A stretch of DNA of 64,000 bases, taken from the NCBI RefSeq assembly GCF_001704415.2, contig NC_030817.1, positions 36,405,550 to 36,469,549 of the forward strand, written 5' to 3'. The number at the start of each line of letters is the position of its first letter. The stretch's first letter is position 1. Below, in pieces: positions 11,735-22,004 of this stretch. The notes beneath the pieces were generated by a model, which was given only the letters and a program-made list of their open reading frames with translations, did no database searches and was not told the DNA's origin. The position numbers and the translations under genes are program-made. Source of the stretch: Capra hircus (taxonomy: Eukaryota > Chordata > Mammalia > Artiodactyla > Bovidae).

Positions 11735-13639
11735 GAGCTCACATGCAAAGAGGCCAAAAAAGTTAAAGAGGATGGAATTCTCTTGCTGGGCACGCTTTCC
11801 CAGAGACAGAGAACTCGGTTTACTGTGGTTACTGCTGCCTCCAGGCCTTGCCTTCTCCTCTCTTGTCCAGTGCCAATGGTAGTTACTGTGCTAAACAGAA
11901 CAATCAGGACATCCTCCGGGAAAGCAGTGTGTACCCTATGGAGGACCCCCTCGATGGCTGGCAAAACTCTTCACTGTTTTTTTTTTCTCAGAGGATCCTT
12001 GCCCTTTTCAAAATGTGATATTTCCATTTTTATTTTGTGACAGAAAAGCAAAGACTGTGTAATAAGAAAAATGAGCCTTTAGGGGCCGCCCACACAGCTC
12101 GACCTCTGCTGGGGGAGTTGTTCCAAACAGCTTCAGTAGGGATTACAACTCAGGATTTACATTTTAAAATAATTAACCTTTTGATCACCAGTGACAGTCT
12201 AAGGCCATTTTAATGACCATTGTTGTTTTAATTGCAGTGACAGCAAAAGCTTTAGAAAATGACTTTTTCTTATCAGAATCTAGGCAAAAATGTGGTTTTT
12301 TGTCATTCTGAAGAAATTACTTCAAATATTCCTAACTCTAAGTTACCTACATAGATGTATCTTGCTCAGCACTGCATTGCCAGTACAGAGCACAGAGCCA
12401 TGCATACTTTGGTTGCTCGAAAAATATTTGTAAATACTGAACTTTTTGACAACTGTATGCAATTAGTAGAGAAAGCTATTAGAAGGATTTCGAGAATGAT
12501 GAAAACCATAAAATGTGGGATGAAAAGTACATCTTAATTTATGTGTTTTGAGAATTCTTTCTGAAATCTATATTTACTTTTAAAACAAAGACTTAACAAA
12601 AATGAGCTCTTAATGTAAAAAAGACCCTGTCAGTAGTTGCAGCAGGACATACAGGTTAATACTGAAAGCGTGTTATTAGTAATGACCAAAGACCTTTAGC
12701 CTCCTGTCCAAAATTCTGTTTTACTGTATAGAATGAGAATGTAAACTCTATCATGTTGGGCTATTTAGTAACTTATTAGTGCATTCATCTTTTCATCATT
12801 TGACAGGTGGAAGTAGTAGTTCAGTTTTTAGTTTTAATTATAAGGGATTCCAGATGTAGAATGCTGCACAAATTAAAACCAGAGCTGCTCATATGTCGTT
12901 TCAAAGCAGTCTGACTTCAAGGTATCTGCTTTTCATTTCAAAATGTTATTAAAGCTATTACTAAGAAATTCATAGTCTTAGCCTGTTCCAATAATTGACA
13001 CCTTTAAAGTGACTAAACAGATTTAGAGTGTGCAGAAAAGTAAATTTGTCTTAGAGAATGACCCTAATCATCTATTTCCATATAATGGACAAATCAGTGC
13101 CCTTGGTATTAGCCTCGGAGCTGATGAAGTAAGCTGAAGGGATCCCCTGTTCCCTGACCCTTTCTCAGTTTTCCTTTTCCTAATTAAACTTTACTTAGAG
13201 AAATCTGCAATTTAGAAGTGAAGCTTGAACCATTTTCCAGCTTACCTGAACTTGCGGTTCCTCAATTTTGTTTTGGCCTGTTGGAATAAGCAAAACCATC
13301 TTCATGGAAACAAAACAACTGAAACCAGAAACTTTCTGTTTTTCAGTTATTTTGATAAGCAGTCTTGGGGAAGTCCTGTCCACAAACATTTTCCAAAACT
13401 CATTTCCTAGCTAGCTGTTCATTGTACACCTACAAAAGTGGCTTCAAAAAGAGCACACGTTTTCCGTAATTAGAAGGATAGCTGGCCAAGCTGATAAATT
13501 AGAGAAATAACTTGTTTGGTGTAAACCGAGCCTGTTTCTGAGGCAGAAATGTTAGGCTTTTATCCTCTGGAGTGTGATTGAAAGGGTGAGAAGTTAATTT
13601 GGCAGCCTCGCTTCTATGGTTTCATAATGTTTCTCCCCA
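11735..13639. other. Unique sequence, no gene recognised
   Basis: Apart from a possible L2 end at 12345-12440, no TE is seen. The sequence from 12.5 to 13.6 kb is complex and free of lineage-specific repeats, leading into the CpG-rich segment. It could hold conserved noncoding DNA, but that cannot be judged from one sequence. Confidence 0.5.
12345..12440 (+). repeat. L2 3' end fragment
   Basis: The run TCTTGCTCAGCACTGCATTG, CAGAGCCATGCATACTTTGG and GCTCGAAAAATATTTG follows the L2 3' terminus (a CCTAGCACAG block, a GCCTGGCACATAG block, then CTCAATAAATATTTG) with heavy divergence. Confidence 0.45.
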
Positions 13640-15000
13640 CCCCCTCCCTCCAGCCTCGCGAAGCCGGGGGATTGCCGCGCTTTGCGCCTGCCCCCATACA
13701 AGGCAGGACCGTGACCCGAAACGGAACCCCTCTCCCCAGGGCACTTTCTGAGCAGCAACAGCTTGGCTCAAGTGTTTCTTATGAACAGCCGTCTTGAGCA
13801 CTTGCTCTAAATCATGCCATTTCCTTCACAGCATGGCACAGTTAACAAGTCAGTGCACCAACACAATCTACAGATGGCAGTTCAAAAGGTGCGGGTCCCC
13901 CCAGCAAGATAAAGGGCAGACAGTTCCAGGGGGATATGCTCATTACCGCGATGCAGCCGTGGAGTTGGGGAGGGGTGTGAGCGCAGTGCTGGGCTGCGGG
14001 TAAGGGGACGGTTCGGGGAGGGGGCGCGTCAGCGCAACTCCGAAAATGCACTCGTGTCTTCGCAAATCAAGCCGGTGTTCGGAGAGATACGTGATTGAAC
14101 TAAAGTGCAAACAGCTTGCAGAGAAAGGCTGCATTCAGCCGGGGCTGCCTCCCTCCAGAGCCTGGAGGGGAGAGAGGGTGGTGACAGGGTACAGCACTTA
14201 CCTTGCTCCATTTATCTGCAAACCCTGGCAAGTATAAGGCAATTTCCTGAGCAAAGCCCCCGACATCAAAAGCGGTGGGCGTGGGGTGGGCGAGCGCACG
14301 GGTCCCCCTGGCACTGGGAAAGCGTCCTGATCGGCTGAGGCCCGGCCGCCTTCGCCATCGCAGCCCGCGATCCTCCGCAAATTACATTAGCGCTAATGTC
14401 CAGCGAAGAATCTACGAGACATATTGGGCCTTTCTACTTCAAAACAGGCCTAAATTGGAACCATATTGCGGGAATGCTTCTTAGCTAACATTTATATTAC
14501 TTCAGTTACCAAATCCAGACTAAGTCCCCGGACTCGGCAGGGGAGGACATAATATATTAGGAAGTAAGAGGAGGGTGTTCTCTTCGGGCCTCCTTTTATA
14601 AAAATGTACAAAAACTTTCCTCTCACAAGCAAGGAAATGACTACAAGGCCCTAAAATGTGGATTTCCAGAGGCAGCTGGGGGGCCTCTCTCCGCCCAGGC
14701 CGGCCCCCCAGCTGTGTGTCTGCCGCGCCTCGGGGCGAGTTTGCGCGCTGGACTTGGGCGCATGGAGAAAGGCTCAGGTATCACGCAGGCAATTAGACGC
14801 GCGAGGTTCAGCAGGGTCTCGGTGAATTGTCAGAGGATGAGATCTATCTCAGGAGACCCAATCAGCCTCCCAATACCGATCTTTGTAAGCGAATCTCTTT
14901 GGGAACGTGCGGGCGGGGCCTTTACCACGCATTTCAACGCTCGGGAGAAAGGAACTCTGCGGTGCAGTTGATTTCTGAGTTCCGTCAAAGCAGCCGGTGA
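13640..15000. promoter_or_regulatory. CpG-rich, TE-free segment; candidate CpG island or enhancer
   Basis: CpG dinucleotides are frequent here and scarce elsewhere in the window. Dense patches are 13655-13730, 14010-14100, 14250-14400, 14690-14770 and 14895-14990. Words such as CCGCGCTTTGCGCC, GGCGAGCGCACGGG and GCCGCGCCTCGGGGCGAG stand out. No transposon is visible. No coding exon can be defended: the frames at 13794-14971 overlap on both strands as expected in GC-rich DNA. A TATA box or transcript start cannot be assigned. Confidence 0.55.
14384..14399. promoter_or_regulatory. Perfect 16-bp palindrome with paired TAAT cores
   Basis: ACATTAGCGCTAATGT is its own reverse complement. It contains two homeodomain-type TAAT cores, one on each strand, separated by GCGC. 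It lies just after the densest CpG patch. A homeodomain dimer site is a possible reading but not shown. Confidence 0.4.
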
Positions 15001-15852
15001 AGATTTTTCCTTTCTGCACTTATTTTCATGTGAACATACTGAAATGGATAACATTCCTACAGTTCATAAATTTCACCAGCAGAGCTGCCTAAGAGGGGCT
15101 AGATGGGGCGAGAGATACTACTTTTAAAGTCTGTATAGGAAGAAGAATGCAAATGTACAAAGAGGGACTTTGAGGTAATTCTCTTACCCAGATTGGCCTG
15201 AAGTTTTCACCGGTGTTAATAATCTTGCCCCATCGTGAGCTCCCTCTCTCCCGTTCTAATCACCCCCACCCCCTACTCCCAGCTTAAGGGTGAGAGGCAG
15301 AGAGAAAGAAAAGGGAAATAAAGCTGCAGGGCGATAAGCTCAGGCTGGGCAGGGAGGAGGTTAGGTCCAGCTGTGCCCCAGTTGGACTGAGATTTCACAG
15401 TGGCCCATCCTGTTAAGTCCCCAGCACCGTAATCCAGGGGCTGCCACTGTTGTCAGGTTCCTGAAGATCCTTTCACACAGTGAGAGCTAGAAAATCTCTC
15501 CCTGAATTTCAGGAGAGTTGATTTTCAGCCTGGAAATCAATGGGTTGCAATGCACTGCTGTGTGCTTTAGGTATTCCCTCTCCAAAGTTTTTTCCTGTAT
15601 AACATTTCCAGGACTTGGGTATGACTTTGGAGAGAAAAAAATAGTCATAGAAGTTGTAACTGAGCAGTGTTTTTGTCAGAGTCCCACACTGTATCAGGTA
15701 CCTTTGATCTGTTATCATTAGGGAAGGTTTCATTTGCCATCTCTTATCTTAATTTTATTTGGAATTTCCACTGGAACATCCATGGAAATAATCAGTTTTT
15801 CTTTACTTATTTTTAAAGAGGCTATCAGCTTCAAGGACCAGGGTGGACTTCT
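15001..15852. other. Unique sequence; source of an 81-bp duplicate
   Basis: No repeat or exon is recognised. A CACCGGTG palindrome lies at 15208-15215. The block 15661-15741 recurs with four mismatches inside a BovB at 17478-17558. Confidence 0.55.
15661..15741 (+). repeat. 81-bp block duplicated at 17478-17558 (probable source copy)
   Basis: It begins TGAGCAGTGTTTTTGTCAGA and ends TTTGCCATC. The second copy is in the same orientation about 1.8 kb downstream and differs at four positions with no gap (77 of 81 identical). Here the block is embedded in ordinary unique sequence, and there it interrupts a transposon. This location is therefore the likely origin. Confidence 0.85.
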
Positions 15853-16342
15853 AGCATTTTCAAGAATGTTTGTAGCGGTGGTAGCATAATCAGTATAAAT
15901 GCATAATTTCTTAAGGTGATACTTTAAAAAGTAAAATTTATTGGATGATTCGAGATCTGACTTTTGTTGTTATCTTGGATATCTAACATGCACATTTTTG
16001 AATATTGGTTAAAGATTAGAACTGGCTTTGTAGCCCCATAGAAACAAGCATAATGCAGCAATTAGTGCAGGCTCTCAAAATCCTTGTTGGAAGTTCGAAT
16101 AATACATGTTGGCCTGCTGTGGAAGATAGAAACAAACACAAAATATATTTACTGTAAAGCATCACTATGAAATACATGCAGGGAAGTAGAAAAAGAGAAT
16201 TTGTAAAAAAAACAACATAAGATAACAACAAAAATGAGATCTTGAATTATCCAATGAGGTTTACTTTTTGAAGTATCACCTTAAGAGATTATGCATTTAT
16301 ATTGATGATGCTATCATTGCTGCAAACATTCTTGAAAATGCT
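15853..16342. repeat. Long inverted repeat (124-bp arms, 242-bp loop)
   Basis: The left arm 15853-15976 and the reverse complement of 16219-16342 align over 124 bases with no gap and 15 mismatches (88% identity). Twelve of the 15 mismatches are transitions. Outer ends are AGCATTTTCAAGAATG and its complement, and similarity stops abruptly at both ends of the arms. The loop (15977-16218) shows no frame or known repeat. This could be a foldback or MITE-like DNA transposon. The left outer edge has TA and the right has TC, so a TA target duplication is uncertain. A transcript would form a long hairpin. Confidence 0.8.
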
Positions 16343-16419
16343 CATTTGAAATTATCTTCAGAACCTGTATGCAAGCTATTAAAGAAATCTACTAATTTCT
16401 TTATGCTGGTGCTTAGCTT

Positions 16420-17187
16420 TTCATTTCAGTTAAGTCGCGCATTCATGTCCGTCTCTTTGCGACCCCATGGACTGCAGCACGCCAGGCTTCCCTGTCCAGC
16501 ACCAACTCCCAGGCTTGCTCAAGCTCCTGTTTATCAAGTCTGTGATGCTATCCAACCATCTCATCCTGTGTCATCCCATTTACCTCCTGTCCTCAATCTT
16601 GGCCAGCATCAGGGTCTTTTCCAATGAGTCAGTTCTTTGCATCATGTGGACAAAGTATTAGAGCTTCAGCTTCAGCATTAGCCCTACCAATGAGTATTCA
16701 GGGTTGATTTCCTTTAGGATTCACTGATTTGATCTCCTTGCAGTCCAAGGGACTATCGAGAGTTTTCTCCAACACCACAGTTCAAAAGCATCAATTGTTC
16801 AGCACTCAACCTTGTTTATGGTCCAACTCTCACATCCATACATGACTACTGGAAAAAATATAGTTTTGACTAGACCGACCTATGTTGGCAAAGTAATGTC
16901 TCTGCTTTTTAACATGTTGTCTAGGTTGGTCATAGCTTTTCTTCCAAGGAGCAAGCATCTTTTAATTTCATGGCTGCAGTCACCATCTGCAGTGATTTTG
17001 GAGCTGAAGAAAATAAAGTCTGTCACTGTTTCTGTTGTTTTTTCATCTATTTGCCATGAAGTGATGGGACCAGATGCCATGATCTTATTTTTTGAATGTT
17101 GAGTTGTAAGCCAGCTTTTTCACTCTCTTCTTTCTCTTTCATCAACAGGCTCTTTAGTTCCTCTTCGATTTCTACCATAAGGGTGGT
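16420..17187 (-). mobile_element. BovB LINE (outer copy), 3' segment, antisense
   Basis: This is the 3' part of a near-full-length antisense BovB whose remainder lies at 18846-21161. It runs from the terminal CATTTCAGTTAAGTCGC end to ATAAGGGTGGT. There a second BovB interrupts it, and the 11-bp word is duplicated on the far side. It includes the post-RT region in reading order, with several indels (for example at the RT C-terminal codons near 17000). Confidence 0.93.
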
Positions 17188-17477
17188 TCAGTTCAGTTCA
17201 GTCGCTCACTCGTGTCTAACTCTTTGCGACCCCATGAATCGCAGCACGCCAGGCCTCCCTGTCCATCACCATCTCCCGGAGTTCACTCAGACTCACATCC
17301 ATCGAGTCCGTGATACCATCCAGTCATCTCATCCTCGGTGGTCCCCTTCTCCTCCTGCCCCCAATCCCTCCCAGCATCAGAGTTTTCTCCAATGAGTCAA
17401 CTCTTCTCATGAGGTGGCCAAAGTACTGGAGCTTCAGCTTTAGCATCATTCCTTCCAAAGAAATCCCAGGGTTTCTT

Positions 17478-17558
17478 TGAGCAGTGTTTTTGTCAGAGGC
17501 CCACACTGTATCAAGTACCTTTGATCTGTTATTATTAGGGAAGGTTTCAGTTGCCATC
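17478..17558 (+). repeat. 81-bp templated insertion inside the inner BovB
   Basis: The expected BovB run AATCCCAGGGTTGATCTCC (seen in another copy at 41715-41733) is broken after GGGTT. TCTT and then an 81-base copy of 15661-15741 follow, and BovB resumes at CTTCAGAATGG. About six BovB bases are lost. There is no poly(A) tail and no target-site duplication, so it is not a retrotransposon insertion. It looks like filler DNA copied from nearby during break repair or a template switch. Confidence 0.82.
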
Positions 17559-17774
17559 CTTCAGAATGGACTGGTTGGATCTCCTTGCAGTCCAAGGGAC
17601 TCTCAAGAGTCTTCTCCAACATCACAGTTCAAAACCATCAATTCTTCAGCACTCAGCCTTCTTCACAGTCCAACTCTCACATCCATACATGACCACAGGA
17701 AAAACCATAGCCTTGACTAGACGGACCTTAGTTGGCACAGATGTCTCTGCTTTTGAATATATTAACTAGATTGG

Positions 17775-18512
17775 TCATAACTTTTCTTCCAAGGAGTAAG
17801 TGTCTTTTAATTTCATGGCTGCAGTCACCATCTGCAGTGATTTTGGAGCCCAAAAAATAAAGTCTGACACTGTTTCCACTGTTTCCCCATCTATTTCCCA
17901 TGAAGTGATGGGACTGGATGCCATGATCTTCGTTTTCTGAATGTTGAGCTTTAAGCCAACTTTTTCACTCTCCTCTTTCACTTTCATCAAGAGGCTTTTT
18001 AGTTCCTCTTCATTTTCTGCCATAAGGGTGGTGTCATCTGCATATCTGAGGTGATTGATATTTCTCCCGGCAATCTTGATTCTAGCTTGTGTTTCTTCCA
18101 GTCCAGCGTTTCTCATGATGTACTCTGCATATAAGTTAAATAAGCAGGGTGACAATATACAGCCTTGATGTACTCCTTTTCCTATTTGGAACCAGTCTGT
18201 TGTTCCATGTTCAGTTCTAACTGTTGCTTCCTGACCTGCATACAGATTTCTCAAGAGGCAGGTTAGGTGGTCTGGTATTCCCATCTCTTTCAGAATTTTC
18301 CACAGTTTATTGTGATCCACAGAGTCAAAGGCTTTGGCATAGTCAATAAAGCAGAAATAGATGTTTTTCTGGAACTCTCTTGCTTTTTCCATGATCCAGC
18401 AGATGTTGGCAATTTGATCTCTGGTTCCTCTGCTTTTTCTAAAACCAGCTTGAACATCAGGAAGTTCACAGTTCACGTATTGCTGAAGCCTGGCTTGGAG
18501 AATTAGGAGCAT
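17775..18512 (-). pseudogene. BovB reverse-transcriptase remnant (245-aa frame)
   Basis: This frame of the inner BovB covers much of the RT domain. Visible motifs are the A motif FIDYAKAFDSVDH with its aspartates, the B motif GVHQGCILSPC, and the C motif RYADD with both catalytic aspartates. It then slips out of frame: after VSDFIF the reading becomes WAPKSLQ instead of the GSKITADGDC seen in other copies, owing to one missing base in a T run near 17860. The endonuclease and the start of the protein are absent, so no functional product is expected. Confidence 0.88.
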
Positions 18513-18845
18513 TACTTTACTAGCATGTGAGATGAGTGCAATTGTACGGTAGTTTGAGCATTCTTTGGCGTTGCCTTTCTTTGGAATTGGAATGAAGACT
18601 GACCTTTTCCAGTCCTGTGGCCACTGCTGAATTTTCCAAAATTGCTAGCATATTGAGGTCAGCACTTTCGCAGCATCATCTTTCAGGATCTGAAACAGCT
18701 CAGCAGGAATTCCATCACCTCCACTAGCTTTGTTCGTAGTGATGCTTTCTAAGGCCCACTTGACTTCACATTCCAAGATGTCTGGCTCTAGATTAGTGAT
18801 CACATCATCATCATTATCTGGGTCATGAAGATCTTTTTTGTACAA

Positions 18846-21161
18846 ATAAGGGTGGTGTCATCTGCATATCTGAGGTTATTGATATTTCTCCTGGCAATCT
18901 TGATTCCATCTTGTGCTTCATCCAGCCCAGCATTTTGGACAATGTACTCTGCATATAAGTTAAATAAACAAGGTGACAATATACAGCCTTGATGTACTCC
19001 TTTCCCAATTTGGAACCAGTCTGTTGTTCTATGTCCAGTTCTAACTTTTGCTTCTTGACCTGCATACGTGTTTCTCAGGGGGCAGGTTATGTGGTCTCTT
19101 TAAGAATTTTTAAGAATTTTACGCAGTTTATTGTGATCCACACAGTCAAAGGCTTTAAGGTAGTCAATGAGGCAGAAGTAGATGTTTTTCTGGAACTCTC
19201 TTGCTTTTTCTACGATCCAGCGGATGTTGGCAATTTGATCTCTGGTTCCTCTGCATTTTCTAAATCTAGGTTGAACATCTGGAAGTGCTTGGTTCACATA
19301 CTGTTGCAGCCTAGCTTGGAGAATTTTGAGCATAGTGTGTGAATTTTAAATAGAGAATTTTGCTAGCATGTGAGATGAGTACAGTTGTGTGGTAGTTTGA
19401 GCATTCCTTGACATTGCCTTTCTTTGGGATTGGAATGAAAGCCCAACCTTTTTCCAGTCCTGTGGCCACTGCTGAATTTTCCAAATTTGCTGGCATAATG
19501 AGTACAGCAATTTAACAGCATCATCTTTTAGAATTTGAAATAGTTCAGCTGGAATTCCATTACCTCCACTAGCTTTGTCTGTATTTATGCTTCCTAAAGC
19601 CCACTTGACTTCTCATTCCAGGATGTCTGGCTCTAGATGGATGATTGCACCATCATGGTTATCTGGGTCATGAGGATCTTTTTGGTATAGTTCTTCTGTA
19701 TATTCTTGCCACCTCTTCTTAATATCTTCTGCTTCTCTTAGGGCCATACTGTTTCTATCCTTTATTTTGCCCATCTTTGGATGAAACATTCCCTGGTATC
19801 TCTAATTTTCTTGAAGAGATCTCTAGTCTTTCCCATTCTATTGCTTTCCTCTATTTCTTTGCGTCAATCACTTAGGAAGTCTTTCTTCTTCTTGCTGTTC
19901 TTCGGAACTCTGCATTCAGATGGGTATGTCTTTCCTTTTCTCCTTTGCCTTTTCTCAGTCATTTGTAAGGGCTCCTCAGACAACTATTTTGCCCTATTAC
20001 ATTTCTTTTTCTTGGGGATGGGTCTTGATCACCACCTCCTGTACAATGTCATGAACCTCCATCCATAGTTCTTCAGGCACTCTGTCTATCAGATCTAATC
20101 CCTTGAATCTATTTGTCACTTCCACTGTATAATCCTAAGGGATTTGACTTAGGTCATACCTGCATGGCCTAGTGGTTTTCCCTATTTTCTTCAATTTAAG
20201 TCTGGATTTGCAATAAGGAGTTCATGATCTGAGTCACAATCAGCTCCTGGTCTTGTTTTTGCTGACTGTATAGAGCTTCTCCTTTTTTGGCTGCAAAAAA
20301 TATAATCAATCTGATTTTGGTATTGACCATCTGGTGATGTCCATTTGTAGAGGCGTTTCTTGTGTTGTTAGAAGAGGGTGTTTGCTATGACCAGTGTGTG
20401 CTCTTGGCGAAACTCTGTTAGCCTTTGACCTGCTTCATTTTGTACTCTAAGGCCAAACTTGCCTGTTACTCCAGGTATCTCTTAACTTCCTACTTTTACA
20501 TTCCAGTCCCCTACGATGAAAAGGACATCCTTTTTTGGTGTTATTCCTAGAAGGTCTTGTAGGTCATCATAGAACCATTCAACTTCAGCTTCTTTGGCAT
20601 TAGTGGTTGGGGCATAGACTTGGATTACTGTGATATTGAATAGTTTGCCTTTGAAATGAACAGAGATCATTTTTGTCATTTTTGAGATTGCACCCAAGTA
20701 CTACATTTCAGAATCTTTTGTTGACTATGAGGGGTACTCCATTTCTTCTAAGGGATTCTTGCCCACAGTAGTAGATATATTGGTCATCTGAATTAAATTC
20801 GGGCATTCCAGTCCATTTTAGTTCACTGATTACTAAAATATTGATGTTCATTCTTGCCATCTCCTGTTTGATCACTTCCAATCTACCTTGATTCATGGAC
20901 CTAATATTTCAGGTTCCTGTGCAATATTGTTCTTTACAGCATCAGACTTTACTTCCATCACCAGTCACATCCACAACTGGGTGTTGTTTCCGCTTTGGCT
21001 CCATCTCTTCATTCTTTCTGGAGTTATTTCTCCATTCTTCTTCAGTAGCATATTAGGCACCTACCAACCTGGGGAGTTCATCTTTCAGTGTCATATCTTT
21101 TTGCCTTCTCATATAGTTCATGGGGTTCTCAAGGCAAGAATACTGAAGTGGTTTGCCATTT
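18846..21161 (-). mobile_element. BovB LINE (outer copy), RT to 5' region, antisense
   Basis: This continues the 16420-17187 element after the nested insertion, through the RT domain (frames near 19100-19333 and 18823-19065), the connector (about 19650-20480) and the endonuclease (20482-20896). It then enters 5' leader sequence ending at the AATACTGAAGTGGTTTGCC word. With the other segment it totals about 3.1 kb, near the roughly 3.2-kb length I recall for BovB. It is the most complete BovB here, but many indels and stops make it defective. Confidence 0.9.
20482..20896 (-). pseudogene. BovB AP-like endonuclease remnant, frameshifted
   Basis: Two adjacent minus-strand frames hold the N-terminal APE-type endonuclease of BovB. 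One (20708-20896) reads NINILVISELKWTGM, with the glutamate of the family's catalytic SELKW motif, then YIYYCGQESLRRNG. The next (20482-20697) reads VIQVYAPTTNAKEAEVEWF and VLFIVGDWNVKVGS, the GDWN catalytic block. A frameshift and stop between them break the protein. Confidence 0.85.
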
Positions 21162-21757
21162 GTGATATATTGGATTATTGATTACCATGCTTCACTCCCT
21201 CCCTGTGATAGGGTTCTGCATTCCTCTTCATGTCCTATGTAAATCACACAGTGTACTGGCCTGATTCCTGCCTTTCAGCTTGACTGTGTGACATGCTCTG
21301 GCTAATGGAGATGAGTGTGTGTGGAGCTGAGCAGAAATCAGAAAATCTGTAGCCAATTTCATGAAATGTGAACAAAATAGATGAAATCATTATAAGCCAT
21401 CAGGCATTGAGGTTGTTTGTTACAGTAGCAAAATATAGATGTATTAGCTATAATATCATAATTTATCTACATAAGGCAGATAAAACTTAAGTTCATGAAC
21501 TTGTAAAGAAAATCCCCAAATACCGGTCATATAGGAAAAGAAATATCTAAGGACTCCAGAACAATAAAATGTTTAAAGAATTTTACAAAGATCCAGGTTT
21601 GTACATTGTGTTTTTTGGGGCAATATTGTTTGGTGGAGGGTGGTCAGGGCATTTCCAGTCATTAAAAGTGTACTACAAGCATCCAGATACTATAACTGAT
21701 AACTGGATTTTTGCCATTTTAATGATACAGTAAGTTGCAAACACTGTCAATAGTGTT
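21162..21757. other. Mostly unique sequence with a possible old repeat
   Basis: Words at 21230-21430 (CTTGACTGTGTGACATGCTCTGGCTAATGGAGATG to TTGTTTGTTACAGTAGCAAA, given here as two short anchors around a diverged middle) recall an old mammalian interspersed repeat that I cannot name. The rest shows nothing recognisable. Confidence 0.4.
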
Positions 21758-21769
21758 TACAAGGCAGGT

Positions 21770-21992
21770 AAAAGTGAAAAGTAGTGAAAGGATCAGTTGC
21801 TCAGTCGTGTCCAACTCTGCAACCCTACAGACTGTAGCCCACCAGGCTCCTCTGTCCATGGAATTCTGCAGGCAAGAATACTGGAGTGGGTTGCCATTTC
21901 CTTCTCCAGGGGATCTTCCTGATCCAGTGATTGAACCCAGGTCTCCTGCCCTGCAGGCAGATTCTTCACCCTCTGAGCCACCAAGGAAGCCC
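21770..21992 (-). mobile_element. Bov-tA SINE
   Basis: This is an antisense Bov-tA with BovA body and tRNA-derived head (TTGCTCAGTCGTGTCCAACT to TCTGAGCCACCAAGGAAGCC). A 12-bp target-site duplication with one mismatch, TACAA(G/A)GCAGGT, lies at 21758-21769 and 21993-22004. Confidence 0.94.
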
Positions 21993-22004
21993 TACAAAGC
22001 AGGT

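Larger units (their letters stand above)
17188..18845 (-). mobile_element. BovB LINE (inner copy) nested in another BovB
   Basis: This antisense BovB copy of about 1.66 kb has a TTCAGTTCAGTTCAG terminal repeat at its 3' end. It is flanked by the perfect 11-bp target-site duplication ATAAGGGTGGT at 17177-17187 and 18846-18856. The 5' end is truncated before the endonuclease, at the GATCTTTTTTGTACAA word. It is interrupted at 17474-17558 by foreign sequence. It keeps most of the RT frame, and is younger than the BovB that surrounds it. Confidence 0.95.

Noticed and set aside
11513..12040. 175-aa frame as a gene
   Set aside because: It starts inside a Bov-tA SINE in a frame opened by the repeat and runs by chance into unique DNA.
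13794..14971. Overlapping frames as first exons in the CpG-rich block
   Set aside because: Frames occur on both strands at once and none has a defensible start, splice donor or known domain. GC-rich DNA has few stops, which explains them.
17184..17205. TTCAGTTCAG repeats as a microsatellite or CRISPR-like array
   Set aside because: They are the normal 3' terminal repeat of BovB, seen again at 32296, 36778 and 41429.
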